A stretch of 64,000 nt of DNA from Glycomyces albidus (lineage in GTDB: Bacteria > Actinomycetota > Actinomycetes > Mycobacteriales > Micromonosporaceae): positions 1-64,000 of the forward strand of contig NZ_WIAO01000015.1 in the NCBI RefSeq assembly GCF_009451885.1. Reading direction: 5' to 3'. The notes beneath the pieces are model-generated. The model searched no databases. It saw nothing but the letters and a program-made list of their open reading frames with translations, and was not told the DNA's origin. This document shows positions 1 through 8,213 of the stretch, in pieces (the stretch's first letter is position 1; the number at the start of each line of letters is the position of its first letter). Position numbers and translations under genes: made by a program.

Positions 1-1360
1 CGGAGGCGAGACCACCGCTGACCCCGCCGCCGCCACCGCCGGGCGGCTCCAGGCCGCCGCCGCTGCCCCCGCCGGGCGGCGCGCCGCCCGGCTCGAGGCC
101 GCCGGATCCGGCGTCGAGGCCCCCGTAGGAGTCGGCGAGCATGTCGGAGGAGTCGCGGAACGTCGACGGGCTCGACGGGTACGCCTCCGGCTGGAACGTC
201 GAGGCCGAGTCCTCCGCGTTCTGCCAGCGGTTCACGACGTCCTCGTTCGCGATCTGCGAGCGCGAGTCGTAGTCCTCGATGCCGGCGTTCACGTCGGCGG
301 TGATGTTGTTGTTCGCGTCGGCCTGCGCCCAGGCCCGCGCCTGCTCCTCGGTGATCGGCGGCTCGTCGTTCTTGTGCTTACGCATGTAGTAGTCGGTCTG
401 GTTCTCCACATAGTCGTGGACTTCGTCCACATAGTCCTTCTCGAAGCCGCCGAGCTCCAGCAGCGCCCCGACGAGGCCGCCGTCGTTGTCGCAGCCGGCG
501 GTGACGTCGCACCAGCCGCTGCGGAACGGGGGCCGCACGTGGACGAGCGGGTCGGTGAACATCGACTCCATGTCGGAGATCCAGTACAGCGGCGCGGGGT
601 ACGGCAGCTCGCCGGAGTCGCCGCCCTGGAGTCCGAAGAACTCGTCGGCCTTCTGCTCGAGGAGCCCGACGGCGCCGCTGGTGGCGTCGCCGATGTCCTC
701 GCAGATGGAGGCGCAGTTGCCGAGGACGATCTCGACCTGCTCGGCGAAGGCGTCGAAGTCGTCGCCCTTCCAGGTGTCCGAGAGGGTGCGCAGCGCCGAC
801 TTGAGCATCGGGGCGATCCCGTTCCCGGGGTCGGTGTCGAAGGCGTCCTTGAACTCCTGCCAGTGCACGCTGACGGTCCGGAGCGCGTACTTGTCCGGGT
901 CGTCGGGGCGGACCTCGGCGACCAGGTTGCGGATGCTGGCCTGGCTCGGCGCGGGCGTCCCCTTGGTCTCGACGGTCAGCATCTGGACCTGGCCGGCGAT
1001 GGGGATCGCGGAGACGAGCTTGATCCAGGCGGTCTCGGCCTCGTTGTACTGGTTCTGGCAGTTGGCGTAGCCGCAGGGTTGGCCCGAGAGGAAGAGCGCT
1101 TCGGCGTCGCGCCGCTGGTACTCGACGACGGTGGAGTCGTCGGGGGCGGCGCTGTCGTAGTCGTCGCGCCGGCCGCGGCGGTGGTCGTCGTCCTCCTCCT
1201 CCTCGCGGTCGTCGTCCTCTTCGTCGTCCTCTTCGTTGTCGGTGCCGGTGTCGTCGTCCTCGCGGTCGTCGTCCTCTTCCTCTTCGTCGAGGTCGTCGTC
1301 GCGCTCGTCGTCGTCGCGGCCGGTGTCGCCGCTGGTCTGGGTGTCGGGCATGTCGCTCAC
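1..1360 (-). CDS. T7SS (WXG100-type) secretion substrate, 3' end outside window
   Basis: Read from a GTG at 1360-1358 that overlaps the stop of the upstream small gene (GTGA overlap), so the two are translationally coupled; the frame stays open to the window edge, so the C-terminus is missing. Residues about 12-70 are almost only Asp, Glu and Arg. A helical domain follows, with a TWKGDDFDAF stretch that carries a WXG motif, as in ESX/type VII substrates. The visible C-terminal part is rich in Gly and Pro. This layout (WXG helical domain plus disordered Gly/Pro tail) resembles large secreted T7SS substrates. The partner role of the upstream gene is inferred from coupling. Not assigned to a named family beyond WXG-like; the acidic head is unusual. 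Confidence 0.7.
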   Translation of the reverse strand, partial: MSDMPDTQTSGDTGRDDDERDDDLDEEEEDDDREDDDTGTDNEEDDEEDDDREEEEDDDHRRGRRDDYDSAAPDDSTVVEYQRRDAEALFLSGQPCGYANCQNQYNEAETAWIKLVSAIPIAGQVQMLTVETKGTPAPSQASIRNLVAEVRPDDPDKYALRTVSVHWQEFKDAFDTDPGNGIAPMLKSALRTLSDTWKGDDFDAFAEQVEIVLGNCASICEDIGDATSGAVGLLEQKADEFFGLQGGDSGELPYPAPLYWISDMESMFTDPLVHVRPPFRSGWCDVTAGCDNDGGLVGALLELGGFEKDYVDEVHDYVENQTDYYMRKHKNDEPPITEEQARAWAQADANNNITADVNAGIEDYDSRSQIANEDVVNRWQNAEDSASTFQPEAYPSSPSTFRDSSDMLADSYGGLDAGSGGLEPGGAPPGGGSGGGLEPPGGGGGGVSGGLAS

Positions 1361-1674
1361 GCCTCCCTTCGCGACAGGTGGGCTGCCGAATCCGCGTCGG
1401 TCTCGACGGCGCGCTCGGCGACGCCGTCGACCGTGGCGATGATGCCGGCCAGGTCGGCTCGGAGGTCCTGGAGGTTGGACCAGGTCTGACGGTGGAATTC
1501 GCGGTACGTCTCGCGGGCGGTCTGGCCCGAGTCGAGGAGCCCGAAGCCGGGTTCCACGCCGAGTACGTTGCCGTGCCGCAGCCGTTCGATCAGCGTTTCG
1601 AGGTGTGCCAAGCGGCCCTGGGCGACCTCGCGGAACTCTGCGAGGGCATCGGGGTCGACGGAGCGATCGGACAC
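1357..1674 (-). CDS. small T7SS-associated helical protein
   Basis: 105 residues from GTG at 1674-1672, chosen because GGAG lies nine bases upstream; a TTG at 1689 would add five residues without a ribosome site. The protein is predicted to be mostly helical, with a TWSNLQDLRADL segment in the second half that resembles the turn/helix of WXG100-like partners. It overlaps the next gene by four bases. Small helical proteins encoded just ahead of a large WXG protein usually act as secretion partner or chaperone; that role is inferred here, not shown. Confidence 0.65.
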   Translation of the reverse strand: MSDRSVDPDALAEFREVAQGRLAHLETLIERLRHGNVLGVEPGFGLLDSGQTARETYREFHRQTWSNLQDLRADLAGIIATVDGVAERAVETDADSAAHLSRREA

Positions 1675-1945
1675 GGGGTCACACTCCAAGGGGGACGAGG
1701 GTACGGGTCCAAAGCGGTCTTCATTCTATCCACCCAGGGCCACTGCTTGGGTACTCTGAGTTGCGGCTTTTGTCCGGATAGGACCGTTCTCCGGGGTGAT
1801 TACAATGGTTAACATTCCTGTTCGGCACGATTCCGGGAGCAATGTTCATCGAGTCGAGCCGATATGCGGACGGCCGCAACACGTCCGAAAGCCACTTATG
1901 GACCAGGGGAAACTCTGGAATCAGTGTCAACTTCGGACACAATTG
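1675..1945. other. intergenic, upstream of the T7SS pair
   Basis: Clearly less GC-rich than its surroundings. Minus-strand reading shows TAGAAT near 1726-1731 that could be a -10 box for the T7SS pair, but no convincing -35 box was found. A 73-codon open frame here has no actinobacterial codon bias and is not called. Confidence 0.4.
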
Positions 1946-1976
1946 GAAAAGGCGGCCCGCTGCCGCGGAACCGCCT
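1946..1976 (-). terminator. Rho-independent terminator after glnR
   Basis: On the minus strand AGGCGG (1976-1971) pairs with CCGCCT (1955-1950) and is followed by a run of T. It lies 42 bases past the glnR stop, in the right direction. Confidence 0.65.
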
Positions 1977-2018
1977 CTTCTGTCGCTTTCGGAACGGGGA
2001 GCGAACGGCCCCGGTCGT

Positions 2019-2741
2019 TTATGCGTCGACCCGCTCGGGAGCGGGCTCGGACTCGCGCAGGTTCTCCGGCGGCGGCGCCACGAACTTGTAGCCGACCTGC
2101 CGCACCGTGCCGATCATCGACTCGTACTCCGAGCCGAGCTTGGCGCGCAGGCGCCGCACGTGGACGTCGACGGTGCGGGTGCCGCCGAAGTAGTCGTAGC
2201 CCCACACCTCCCGCAGGAGCTGCTCGCGGGTGAACACGCGGCCCGGGTGCTGGGCGAGGAACCGCAGCAGCTCGAACTCCTTGTACGTCAGGTCGAGCGG
2301 GGCGCCCTTGAGCTTCGCCGCGTACGTGTCGGGGTCGACCGTGAGGTCGCCGGCGCGGATCACCGCGGGGCCGGCGGCCGTGGCCGCGTTCGGCTTGCCG
2401 GTGGTCAGCCGCAGGCGCGCCTCGACCTCGGCCGGGCCGGAGGACGCGAGCAGGAAGTCGTCCACACCCCAGTCGGCCTGGAGCGCGGCCAGGCCCGCTT
2501 CGGTGACGATCGCGAGCAGCGGCACCGTCAGGCCCGTGGCCTGGAGGACCCGGCAGGTGGCTCGGGCGTCGGCGAGGTCGGACCGGGCGTCGACCATCAC
2601 CGCGTCCGGGCTCGGCCCGCTCAGCAGCGCCCGCACGTCCCGGCCGGCGTACCGCGCGCGGTGCGGCAGCAGCTCCAAGGACGGGAGGATCGACTCCGGG
2701 GACTCCGGCACAGGGTTGGAAGTGAGGATCAGGATTTCCAA
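2019..2741 (-). CDS. glnR: nitrogen response regulator GlnR
   Basis: 240-residue OmpR-type orphan response regulator: a receiver-like domain (about 1-120) with the [19 protein letters not shown] segment typical of GlnR, and a winged helix (about 135-225) with [20 protein letters not shown] and the recognition stretch [18 protein letters not shown]. In actinomycetes GlnR controls glutamine synthetase, ammonium transport and other nitrogen genes. TTG at 2741-2739 is taken as the start because GGAGGA lies six bases upstream; the open frame runs nine codons further with no ribosome site. No kinase gene adjoins it, as expected for this family. A terminator follows at 1946-1976. Identification is firm from the sequence signature. 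Confidence 0.93.
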   Translation of the reverse strand: MEILILTSNPVPESPESILPSLELLPHRARYAGRDVRALLSGPSPDAVMVDARSDLADARATCRVLQATGLTVPLLAIVTEAGLAALQADWGVDDFLLASSGPAEVEARLRLTTGKPNAATAAGPAVIRAGDLTVDPDTYAAKLKGAPLDLTYKEFELLRFLAQHPGRVFTREQLLREVWGYDYFGGTRTVDVHVRRLRAKLGSEYESMIGTVRQVGYKFVAPPPENLRESEPAPERVDA

Positions 2742-3059
2742 AGCAGTCCTCCGCTGGTAGGTGAGCACGCGCGACTATCGCTCTTCCCGGCTACGGCGAC
2801 GGGCGGGGCTTACTTGCGGTAGGTGGAGTCCTGTCAAAGTGTAAACGGTCACCAGGCAAATGACCAGCGTCACGACCGCGCAACCTCACTATTCGGGACG
2901 GCGCGCGGCCAAGCCCCGGCAAACCGCCGTTCACCGCCCGGACACGCACCGATCACGAACGGACCCGTACCGTCACCCCACCGGGCGGTCCCGCCGACAC
3001 CCGCCCTGCGGCCCTTCGAAGGTGAACGGTGCACAAGGGCCTTGCCGTAGGCTGTGACC

Positions 3060-4103
3060 GTGTCGTACAGCCGACCCGACGAGACCTGGGGCTACGAGCC
3101 CCCCGAGGCGGCCCCTCCCGCCGAGGGCGCCGCCTGGGGCGAGACCTACCCCGAGGCGCCGAGCCAGGCCGGACCGCGCCGCTCCGCGTCCCCCGGTCGC
3201 GGCGAGGACCCGGACGCCACCGGCTCCCGCCGGCGCGTCGGCACCGGCGCCTACCGGGCCGCCGGCCGCGAGGACCACACCCTCCCGCCGCCGACCCCGC
3301 CCCTGCTCCACCGCCTCCCCGCACTCGCCGTGGTCGTCGTCGTCAGCGCCGGGCTCGTCCTCGGCGCCCAGATGGAGCGGCCCGTCTACGCCGCCGGGAT
3401 CGCGGTCCTCCAGATCGCCGCAGTCGTCCTCATGACCTGGGTGCGCAGGATCGACGGCGCCTGGCTCACCGTCGCCGTCGCCTCCGGCCTCGCCGTCGCC
3501 GCCGACTGGGTCGCCGTGACCTGGCAGCCGGTCTCGCTCCTGCCCGTCACCGTGCTCCTCGCGCTCGCCTTCGGCGCCGCCGTCGCCGGCCAGCTCGTGC
3601 GCCGCACCCACGAAGGGGTCACCGAGAGCCTCGGGTTCACGATGGTCCTGTGCATCGCCGTGTGCGGGTACGCCTGCTACATCGCCTTGTCCCGCTTGGG
3701 ATCCGCGCCGCCCGCGATGTACTCCGCGGTCGTCGCCGCCGGGACCGCGATCCTCGCCGCCCGCGCCGTCGACCTCGTCATGCCCGACCCGCGGATCAAC
3801 CGCCAGGTCACCCGCGGCGCGTTCGGCATCGTCATCGGCACCATGTGCGGCACCGCCTCCGCCGCCTACGCCGGGCTCGTCATCGAGGGACCCGATCCGA
3901 GGCACGCCGCGATCGGCGGCCTCCTCATCGCGCTCATCGCGGTCCTGTCCGACCTCGCCTGCGGCTACATGTCGGCGTCGCGGCGCATCGACGGCGCCGG
4001 GACCGCCCCGAACCCCGTGGTCAACGCCGCCGGGCCGCTCCTCGCGTTCGCCGTCACGGGCCCCGTCGTATACCTCCTGAGCGCCTACTACATGATCGAC
4101 TGA
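3060..4103 (+). CDS. multi-pass membrane protein, function unknown
   Basis: 347 residues. The first 85 are Pro/Gly/Arg-rich and probably cytoplasmic; then come seven or eight hydrophobic segments between about residues 85 and 347. GTG at 3060 is preferred to GTG at 3054 because a TAGGCT -10-like box (3048-3053) would place the transcript start at the later GTG, implying a leaderless mRNA. It is divergent from glnR and is followed after 47 bases by a DUF2993 lipid-envelope-type gene. No family was recognised. CDP-diglyceride synthase-like or transporter roles cannot be supported from motifs. Confidence 0.75.
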   Translation: MSYSRPDETWGYEPPEAAPPAEGAAWGETYPEAPSQAGPRRSASPGRGEDPDATGSRRRVGTGAYRAAGREDHTLPPPTPPLLHRLPALAVVVVVSAGLVLGAQMERPVYAAGIAVLQIAAVVLMTWVRRIDGAWLTVAVASGLAVAADWVAVTWQPVSLLPVTVLLALAFGAAVAGQLVRRTHEGVTESLGFTMVLCIAVCGYACYIALSRLGSAPPAMYSAVVAAGTAILAARAVDLVMPDPRINRQVTRGAFGIVIGTMCGTASAAYAGLVIEGPDPRHAAIGGLLIALIAVLSDLACGYMSASRRIDGAGTAPNPVVNAAGPLLAFAVTGPVVYLLSAYYMID

Positions 4104-4150
4104 CGCACCCCCCGCGCCGAACCCACCCCGAGACTCACTGGAGCCACCTG

Positions 4151-4873
4151 GTGAAGATCCTCCGCCGCCTCCTCATCACCCTCGTCATCGTCGCCGCCCT
4201 CGCCGCCCTCGGCGACCGGGTCGCCAACGCGGTCGCCGAGGGGCGCATCGCGACCGAGGTCGCGGCCACTGCCGCCGACCACGGCGCCTACTCCGACCAG
4301 CGCCCGGACGTGACCATCCACGGCTGGCCCTTCGTCACGCAGGCGTGGTCCGGCGACTTCGAGCAGATCGACATCACCCTCGCCGACGTCGGCGCGAACG
4401 GCCTCGTCTTCCCCGAGCTCGCCATGACCGCGCGCGACGTCGACGCCGACTGGCGCGAGCTCAGCGACGGCGGCGACGCCGTCGCCCGCACCCTCGACGT
4501 CGAGGGCACCATCTCGGTCGACTCGGTCGAGGCGCTCCTGGCCGAGCAGACCGGCTGGGACCTGCAGATCGACGAGGACGGGAACGCGACACTCTCCGCG
4601 ACCGAGGAGCTCGGCGGCATCTCCGTCGACCTCCAGGCCAGCGGGCAGGTCGTCGTCGGCGACGGCGCCATCAGCTTCACGCCCGAAGCCGTCGAGTCGC
4701 TCACCGAGGGCCTGCCGGCAGGCGTCCAGCCGCTCGTCGACGAGTTCGCGTCCCAGCTCACCTCCACTGTCGAACTGCCCGAGCTGCCGTACGGGATCAC
4801 GCTCGCCGAGATCGCGTTCGAAGGCGACGTCGTCGCCATCTCGGGCACCGCCGAGGACGTCGTCCTCACCTGA
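4151..4873 (+). CDS. DUF2993 / LmeA-family envelope protein
   Basis: 240 residues with an N-terminal membrane anchor or signal (LITLVIVAALAALGDRVANAVAE) and then a soluble beta-rich domain with the DUF2993 pattern (HGWPFVTQ near residue 57, later VDLQASGQVVVGDGAISF). In mycobacteria the family member LmeA acts on lipomannan maturation in the periplasm and binds phospholipid. GTG at 4151 follows a GGAG nine bases upstream. It lies 47 bases behind the membrane protein on the same strand, so a two-gene envelope operon is likely. The family call is good; the exact role is inferred. Confidence 0.8.
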   Translation: MKILRRLLITLVIVAALAALGDRVANAVAEGRIATEVAATAADHGAYSDQRPDVTIHGWPFVTQAWSGDFEQIDITLADVGANGLVFPELAMTARDVDADWRELSDGGDAVARTLDVEGTISVDSVEALLAEQTGWDLQIDEDGNATLSATEELGGISVDLQASGQVVVGDGAISFTPEAVESLTEGLPAGVQPLVDEFASQLTSTVELPELPYGITLAEIAFEGDVVAISGTAEDVVLT

Positions 4874-4969
4874 CGGGTGTGACGGGGCGCTCGCAATCGG
4901 TGCGCCGCTCCGTCCGCATCGCGAGAACGGGTGTGGATTCGGCCCGGGAAGTCTGCTAGCGTTCTGCCC

Positions 4970-5047
4970 ATGCGCAAGCCGATGCTCACCAAGCGGCGCG
5001 CGATCGATTACTGCATGATCGCGGCCACGCTCTGTCGAATGCCTTAG
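4970..5047 (+). CDS. 26-codon leader ORF of the sulfurtransferase operon
   Basis: Encodes 25 residues starting MRKPMLTKRR and containing two Cys (residues 15 and 22). A TAGCGT -10-like box (4957-4962) sits seven bases before the ATG, so the ORF is probably translated from a leaderless mRNA. Short Arg-rich, Cys-containing leader ORFs of this type lie ahead of sulfurtransferase and other sulfur genes in many actinomycetes and are thought to sense cysteine supply by attenuation. A hairpin begins at the last base of its stop codon (next feature). The family resemblance and gene order support it; regulation is inferred. Confidence 0.7.
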   Translation: MRKPMLTKRRAIDYCMIAATLCRMP

Positions 5048-5084
5048 GCGACTCGCCCGGCCCCGGAGGCCGACGGCAGTCGCC
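5047..5084 (+). promoter_or_regulatory. leader hairpin after the small ORF
   Basis: GGCGACT (5047-5053) pairs with AGTCGCC (5078-5084); the intervening GGCCCCGGAGGCC can form an inner stem. The outer stem starts on the G of the leader TAG, so a ribosome stalled at or finishing the leader would block it. The remaining 245 bases to the sulfurtransferase start hold no other gene. Confidence 0.5.
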
Positions 5085-5330
5085 GCATTGCGGCCCAGCG
5101 TGCGCGGCACGAAGAAAAGTGCAGAGTCAGAGCAAGGCTTGCTTCCACAGGTTCCGTTCATTTCCGCTGTCCTCCAGCGCGGCCGGAACCGGTCTCGATT
5201 CCAGGACTGACGATCCCCTGGATCACCCTGCTCCGCCGCCGAAACGCGGCGCCACCGCACCGCCGGGCCCTCTCGAACTCGGAACAGTCGATACCAAGCC
5301 ATTCCATTCAACGTTCAGGAGAGAACACCC

Positions 5331-6182
5331 ATGGCCCGTGAAGACGTGCTGGTGACCGCCGATTGGGCGGAAGAGAACCTCGACACCCCCGGAGTCGTGT
5401 TCGTCGAAGTCGACGAGGACACCTCCGCCTACGACAGCGGCCACATCAAGGGCGCGGTCAAGATCGACTGGAAGGACGACCTCCAGGACCCGGTCCGCCG
5501 CGACTTCGTCAACCAGGAGCAGTTCTCGCAGCTCCTCTCGGAGCGCGGCATCGCCAACGACGACACCGTGGTCCTCTACGGCGGCAACAACAACTGGTTC
5601 GCGGCCTACGCGTACTGGTACTTCAAGCTGTACGGCCACGAGAGCGTGAAGCTCCTCGACGGCGGCCGCAAGAAGTGGGAGCTCGACGCCCGCGACGTCA
5701 CCACCGAGGTCGTCAAGCGCGAACCCACCAACTACGTCGCCAAGCCGCTCAACTGGGACCTGCGCGCCAAGCGCGACGAGGTCGAGGCCGCCATCGGCGT
5801 CAAGAACCTCATCGACGTCCGCTCCCCCGACGAGTACGCCGGCCGCCTCCTGGCCCCGGCCCACCTCCCGCAGGAGCAGTCCCAGCGCGCCGGCCACATC
5901 CCGACGGCGCTGAGCGTCCCGTGGAGCAAGGCCGCGAACGAGGACGGCACGTTCAAGTCCGAGGAGGAGCTCCGCGAGCTCTACGTCGGCGAGGCCGGCC
6001 TCGACGAGGGCAAGGCGACCATCGCGTACTGCCGCATCGGCGAGCGCTCCAGCCACACCTGGTTCGCGCTCCGCGAGCTCCTCGGCTACGAGGACGTCAA
6101 GAACTACGACGGCTCCTGGACCGAGTACGGCTCGCTCGTGGGCGTCCCGATCGCCCTCGGCGACGAGCCCGGCACCAAGTGA
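5331..6182 (+). CDS. two-domain sulfurtransferase (rhodanese / CysA type)
   Basis: 283 residues with two rhodanese domains: a non-catalytic N-terminal one (about 1-130) and a catalytic one (about 150-280). The active-site loop YCRIGERSSHTWF puts the persulfide-carrying Cys at residue 234. It moves sulfane sulfur from thiosulfate or 3-mercaptopyruvate to an acceptor. The ATG follows GGAGAGAACACCC. The order leader ORF, sulfurtransferase, SseC is that of mycobacterial cysA2/cysA3-sseC loci. Length and both domains are normal for the family. Cytoplasmic, no signal peptide. Confidence 0.9.
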   Translation: MAREDVLVTADWAEENLDTPGVVFVEVDEDTSAYDSGHIKGAVKIDWKDDLQDPVRRDFVNQEQFSQLLSERGIANDDTVVLYGGNNNWFAAYAYWYFKLYGHESVKLLDGGRKKWELDARDVTTEVVKREPTNYVAKPLNWDLRAKRDEVEAAIGVKNLIDVRSPDEYAGRLLAPAHLPQEQSQRAGHIPTALSVPWSKAANEDGTFKSEEELRELYVGEAGLDEGKATIAYCRIGERSSHTWFALRELLGYEDVKNYDGSWTEYGSLVGVPIALGDEPGTK

Positions 6183-6208
6183 CCCGCAACGGTACGGAAA
6201 GGAACGAC

Positions 6209-6520
6209 ATGTCTGACAGCTGCGCTGCACCCGACCAGGACCTGGCCCTGCCGGCGTCGGTCGACCTCGAGAAGGAGACCGTGCTGACCGGCACGGTCGT
6301 CAACGACGAGGGCGAACTGGTCCAGGGCGCGTACGTGCGCCTCCTCGACGGCACCGGCGAGTTCACCGCCGAGGTCGTCACCGGCGAGGGCGGCCAGTTC
6401 CGCTTCTTCGCCGCCCCCGGCAAGTGGACGCTCCGGGCGCTCTCGCGCTACGGCGACGCCACCGGCGAGATCGAGGCCGCCCGCGGCGTCAACGAGACCA
6501 AGCTCGCCGTCAGCCGCTAG
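6209..6520 (+). CDS. sseC: DUF1416 protein SseC
   Basis: 103 residues: a Cys-containing N-terminus, then a transthyretin-like/CNA-B-type beta-sandwich seen in LTGTVVNDEGELVQGAYVRL and GEGGQFRFFAAPGKW. This is the DUF1416 family, found next to the CysA-type sulfurtransferase in actinomycetes; it is presumed to assist that enzyme, but the biochemical role is not established. It starts 26 bases after the sulfurtransferase stop behind AAGGAA, so it is in the same operon, which closes with a strong terminator. Confidence 0.85.
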   Translation: MSDSCAAPDQDLALPASVDLEKETVLTGTVVNDEGELVQGAYVRLLDGTGEFTAEVVTGEGGQFRFFAAPGKWTLRALSRYGDATGEIEAARGVNETKLAVSR

Positions 6521-6567
6521 AGACCGCTTAGGGACGTTCGGCTCGTAACCCCGGTCCTGAGCAGCGA

Positions 6568-6599
6568 GGGCCCGACCGCAGATGCGGTCGGGCCCTTTC
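6568..6599 (+). terminator. terminator of the sulfurtransferase-sseC operon
   Basis: A perfect 12-base inverted repeat (GGGCCCGACCGC at 6568-6579 with 6584-6595), a four-base loop and a following TTTC. Confidence 0.85.
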
Positions 6600-6696
6600 G
6601 CGTCCACTGGGTGATGCCGCCGCTCGCGCGGGAGCGGCGACCGCGCTCTTCCGTTGCCGCGGCGCGAGCGGGCCGGCGGCGGGTCGGTCGACTGTC

Positions 6697-7212
6697 CTAA
6701 CTCACCTGGAAGGAGCTGGCCCGGTTGGACCAGCCGCCGGCGGCGGTGTCGAGGTTGGCGAGGTTGTCGATCCAGGTGGAGGAGGTCCCGGTGGCGTCGG
6801 CGCTGTCGAAGAGTTTGACGTCGCAGGAGCGGTAGGTGTGCGCGGAGCTGGCGCGGTTGACGAAGCTCCCCATCCTGGTGACGGTGAACTCGACCGGCGA
6901 GTACGCGGCCGAGCAGGTGTAGGAGCCGGGCGCGGTCAGTGTGAAAGTGCCGTTGGCGGTCCCGTAGTTCGCCTGGTCGTACAGCCGCACCAGGACGGTG
7001 TCGGCCTGGATGCCGACCGAGTTCGCGGCGAGGGCCGCCTCGGGGGAGTCGGCGCAGGAGAGGTCGTCGCGGACGATGTCGTAGGCGCAGTGGTCGCCGG
7101 TGGTCTCGGCCTGCGCGGCGGCGGGTGCGAGCGCCAGGACGCCGGCGGCGGCCGCGAACGACGCCGCCGCGGCGAGCACGGCGCGGAGGTGGTTCCAGTT
7201 GGGTTTGACCAT
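6697..7212 (-). CDS. secreted crystallin/I36-inhibitor-like protein
   Basis: 171 residues with a Sec signal peptide (about 1-35, ending AAQA). The mature part has four Cys and an aromatic/Asn/Gly-rich pattern ending VKLFDSADATG...WSNRASSFQVS, which resembles the beta-gamma-crystallin fold of the Streptomyces peptidase-inhibitor family I36. It is divergent from a SARP gene, with a 15-base palindrome between them. A TTGCCT/17/CATAGG promoter on the minus strand would start transcription close to the ATG. The family is a moderate-confidence guess; export is clear. Confidence 0.7.
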   Translation of the reverse strand: MVKPNWNHLRAVLAAAASFAAAAGVLALAPAAAQAETTGDHCAYDIVRDDLSCADSPEAALAANSVGIQADTVLVRLYDQANYGTANGTFTLTAPGSYTCSAAYSPVEFTVTRMGSFVNRASSAHTYRSCDVKLFDSADATGTSSTWIDNLANLDTAAGGWSNRASSFQVS

Positions 7213-7259
7213 GTTCAGACCCTATGCGGCGCAGTGGATATGAAGGCAACTTCAGACCG

Positions 7260-7274
7260 TATACGCGGCGTATA
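7260..7274. promoter_or_regulatory. 15-base palindrome between secreted gene and SARP gene
   Basis: TATACGC-G-GCGTATA is a perfect inverted repeat with one central base. A related GCGTAT recurs near 7309-7314. The position, 58 bases ahead of the SARP ATG and 48 behind the divergent ATG, suits an operator serving both genes. Confidence 0.5.
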
Positions 7275-7332
7275 GTTCGAGCGGCACCGCGTCGCAAACG
7301 CTTGCAGGCGTATGGTCGATCGAAGGAGGCTC

Positions 7333-8106
7333 ATGGAGTTCCGGATGCTCGGACCACTCGAAGTGCGCATTGGCGGGGCCCCCGTGCACCTGGGCGGCAG
7401 CCGTCAGCAGACGGTGCTGGCGGCGCTGCTTGCGAACGCGGGCCGGCCTTTGCAGCGCCGGCGGCTGGGCGGCATGGTGTGGAGCGATCCCCCGCCCTCG
7501 GCGGGCCCCAATCTCCGCACGTACCTGCGCCGTCTGCGGTCGGCGCTCACCGACCCGCTGTCGCTGGAGTCGCGGGTGGTCGCGGACCGGCGACAGGTGA
7601 CGCTGCGGACGGAGCCGGGCGAGGTCGACGCGGAGGTGTTCGACGAGTGGTGCCGCCGGGCCGACAGCGCCCGCGAAGCGGGCGACGCGGCGGCCGCGCT
7701 CGACTGGTACGACAGGGCGCTGCGGCTGTGGCGTGGGAGCCCGCTCGAGGGCATCGACGTCGACAACCCGCTGTATCCGACGGCCGTGGAGCTGACCGAG
7801 CGCCGCTATGCGGTGGAGTCGCGGCGGTGGGGGCTGCTCGTCGAGGCGGGCGACGTCGCCGCGGCGATCGGCGAACTGCGGGCCGCGGTGCGGGCGAACC
7901 CGTTCCGGGAGCGGTTGACGGAGCTGCTGATGCTCGCCCTGTCCAAGGACCACCGGCGGTGGGAGGCGCTCCAGGTCTACGCGCAGACCCGGGACCTGAT
8001 GATCGAGTCCGCCGGGCTCGAGCCGGGCCCGCGGCTCCGGCGCCTCCACCGCCGCATCCTCGACGACGGCCTTGACGACGGCCTCGAGGACGGCCTCGAC
8101 CGGTAG
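7333..8106 (+). CDS. SARP-family transcriptional regulator
   Basis: 257 residues: an OmpR-like winged helix (about 1-95, starting MEFRMLGPLEVRIGG, with NLRTYLRRLRSAL as recognition helix) followed by a bacterial transcriptional activation domain (BTAD, about 100-245, AALDWYDRALRLWRGSPLEG). There is no ATPase domain, so this is the short SARP form that activates nearby genes, often for secondary metabolism. ATG at 7333 follows AAGGAGG; an in-frame upstream start lacks a site. The C-terminus ends in repeats of DDGL/EDGL coded by tandem DNA repeats. The target may be the divergent secreted protein; no biosynthetic cluster adjoins it. Confidence 0.87.
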   Translation: MEFRMLGPLEVRIGGAPVHLGGSRQQTVLAALLANAGRPLQRRRLGGMVWSDPPPSAGPNLRTYLRRLRSALTDPLSLESRVVADRRQVTLRTEPGEVDAEVFDEWCRRADSAREAGDAAAALDWYDRALRLWRGSPLEGIDVDNPLYPTAVELTERRYAVESRRWGLLVEAGDVAAAIGELRAAVRANPFRERLTELLMLALSKDHRRWEALQVYAQTRDLMIESAGLEPGPRLRRLHRRILDDGLDDGLEDGLDR

Positions 8107-8170
8107 CCGGTCGAGCAGCCCGGACCCGTACGCCCGTTACCGCGGACCGGCCGTCGCGCGTCAGGTTTCA

Positions 8171-8204
8171 CGGCAGGACCGCCGCCGGCGCGGCGGTCCT
8201 GCCG
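8171..8204. terminator. bidirectional terminator between convergent genes
   Basis: A perfect 15-base stem (8171-8185 with 8190-8204) with a CGGC loop, placed between the SARP stop and the convergent AhpD-like stop. Confidence 0.8.
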
Positions 8205-8213
8205 TTCGCTTCG

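Noticed and set aside
374-1489. Val/Leu-rich plus-strand open frame resembling a membrane protein
   Set aside because: It is the antisense of the Asp/Glu-rich T7SS substrate (GTC and CTC triplets opposite GAC and GAG).
1721-1942. 73-codon frame in the AT-richer gap after glnR
   Set aside because: No ribosome site, no codon bias, and it overlaps the glnR terminator.
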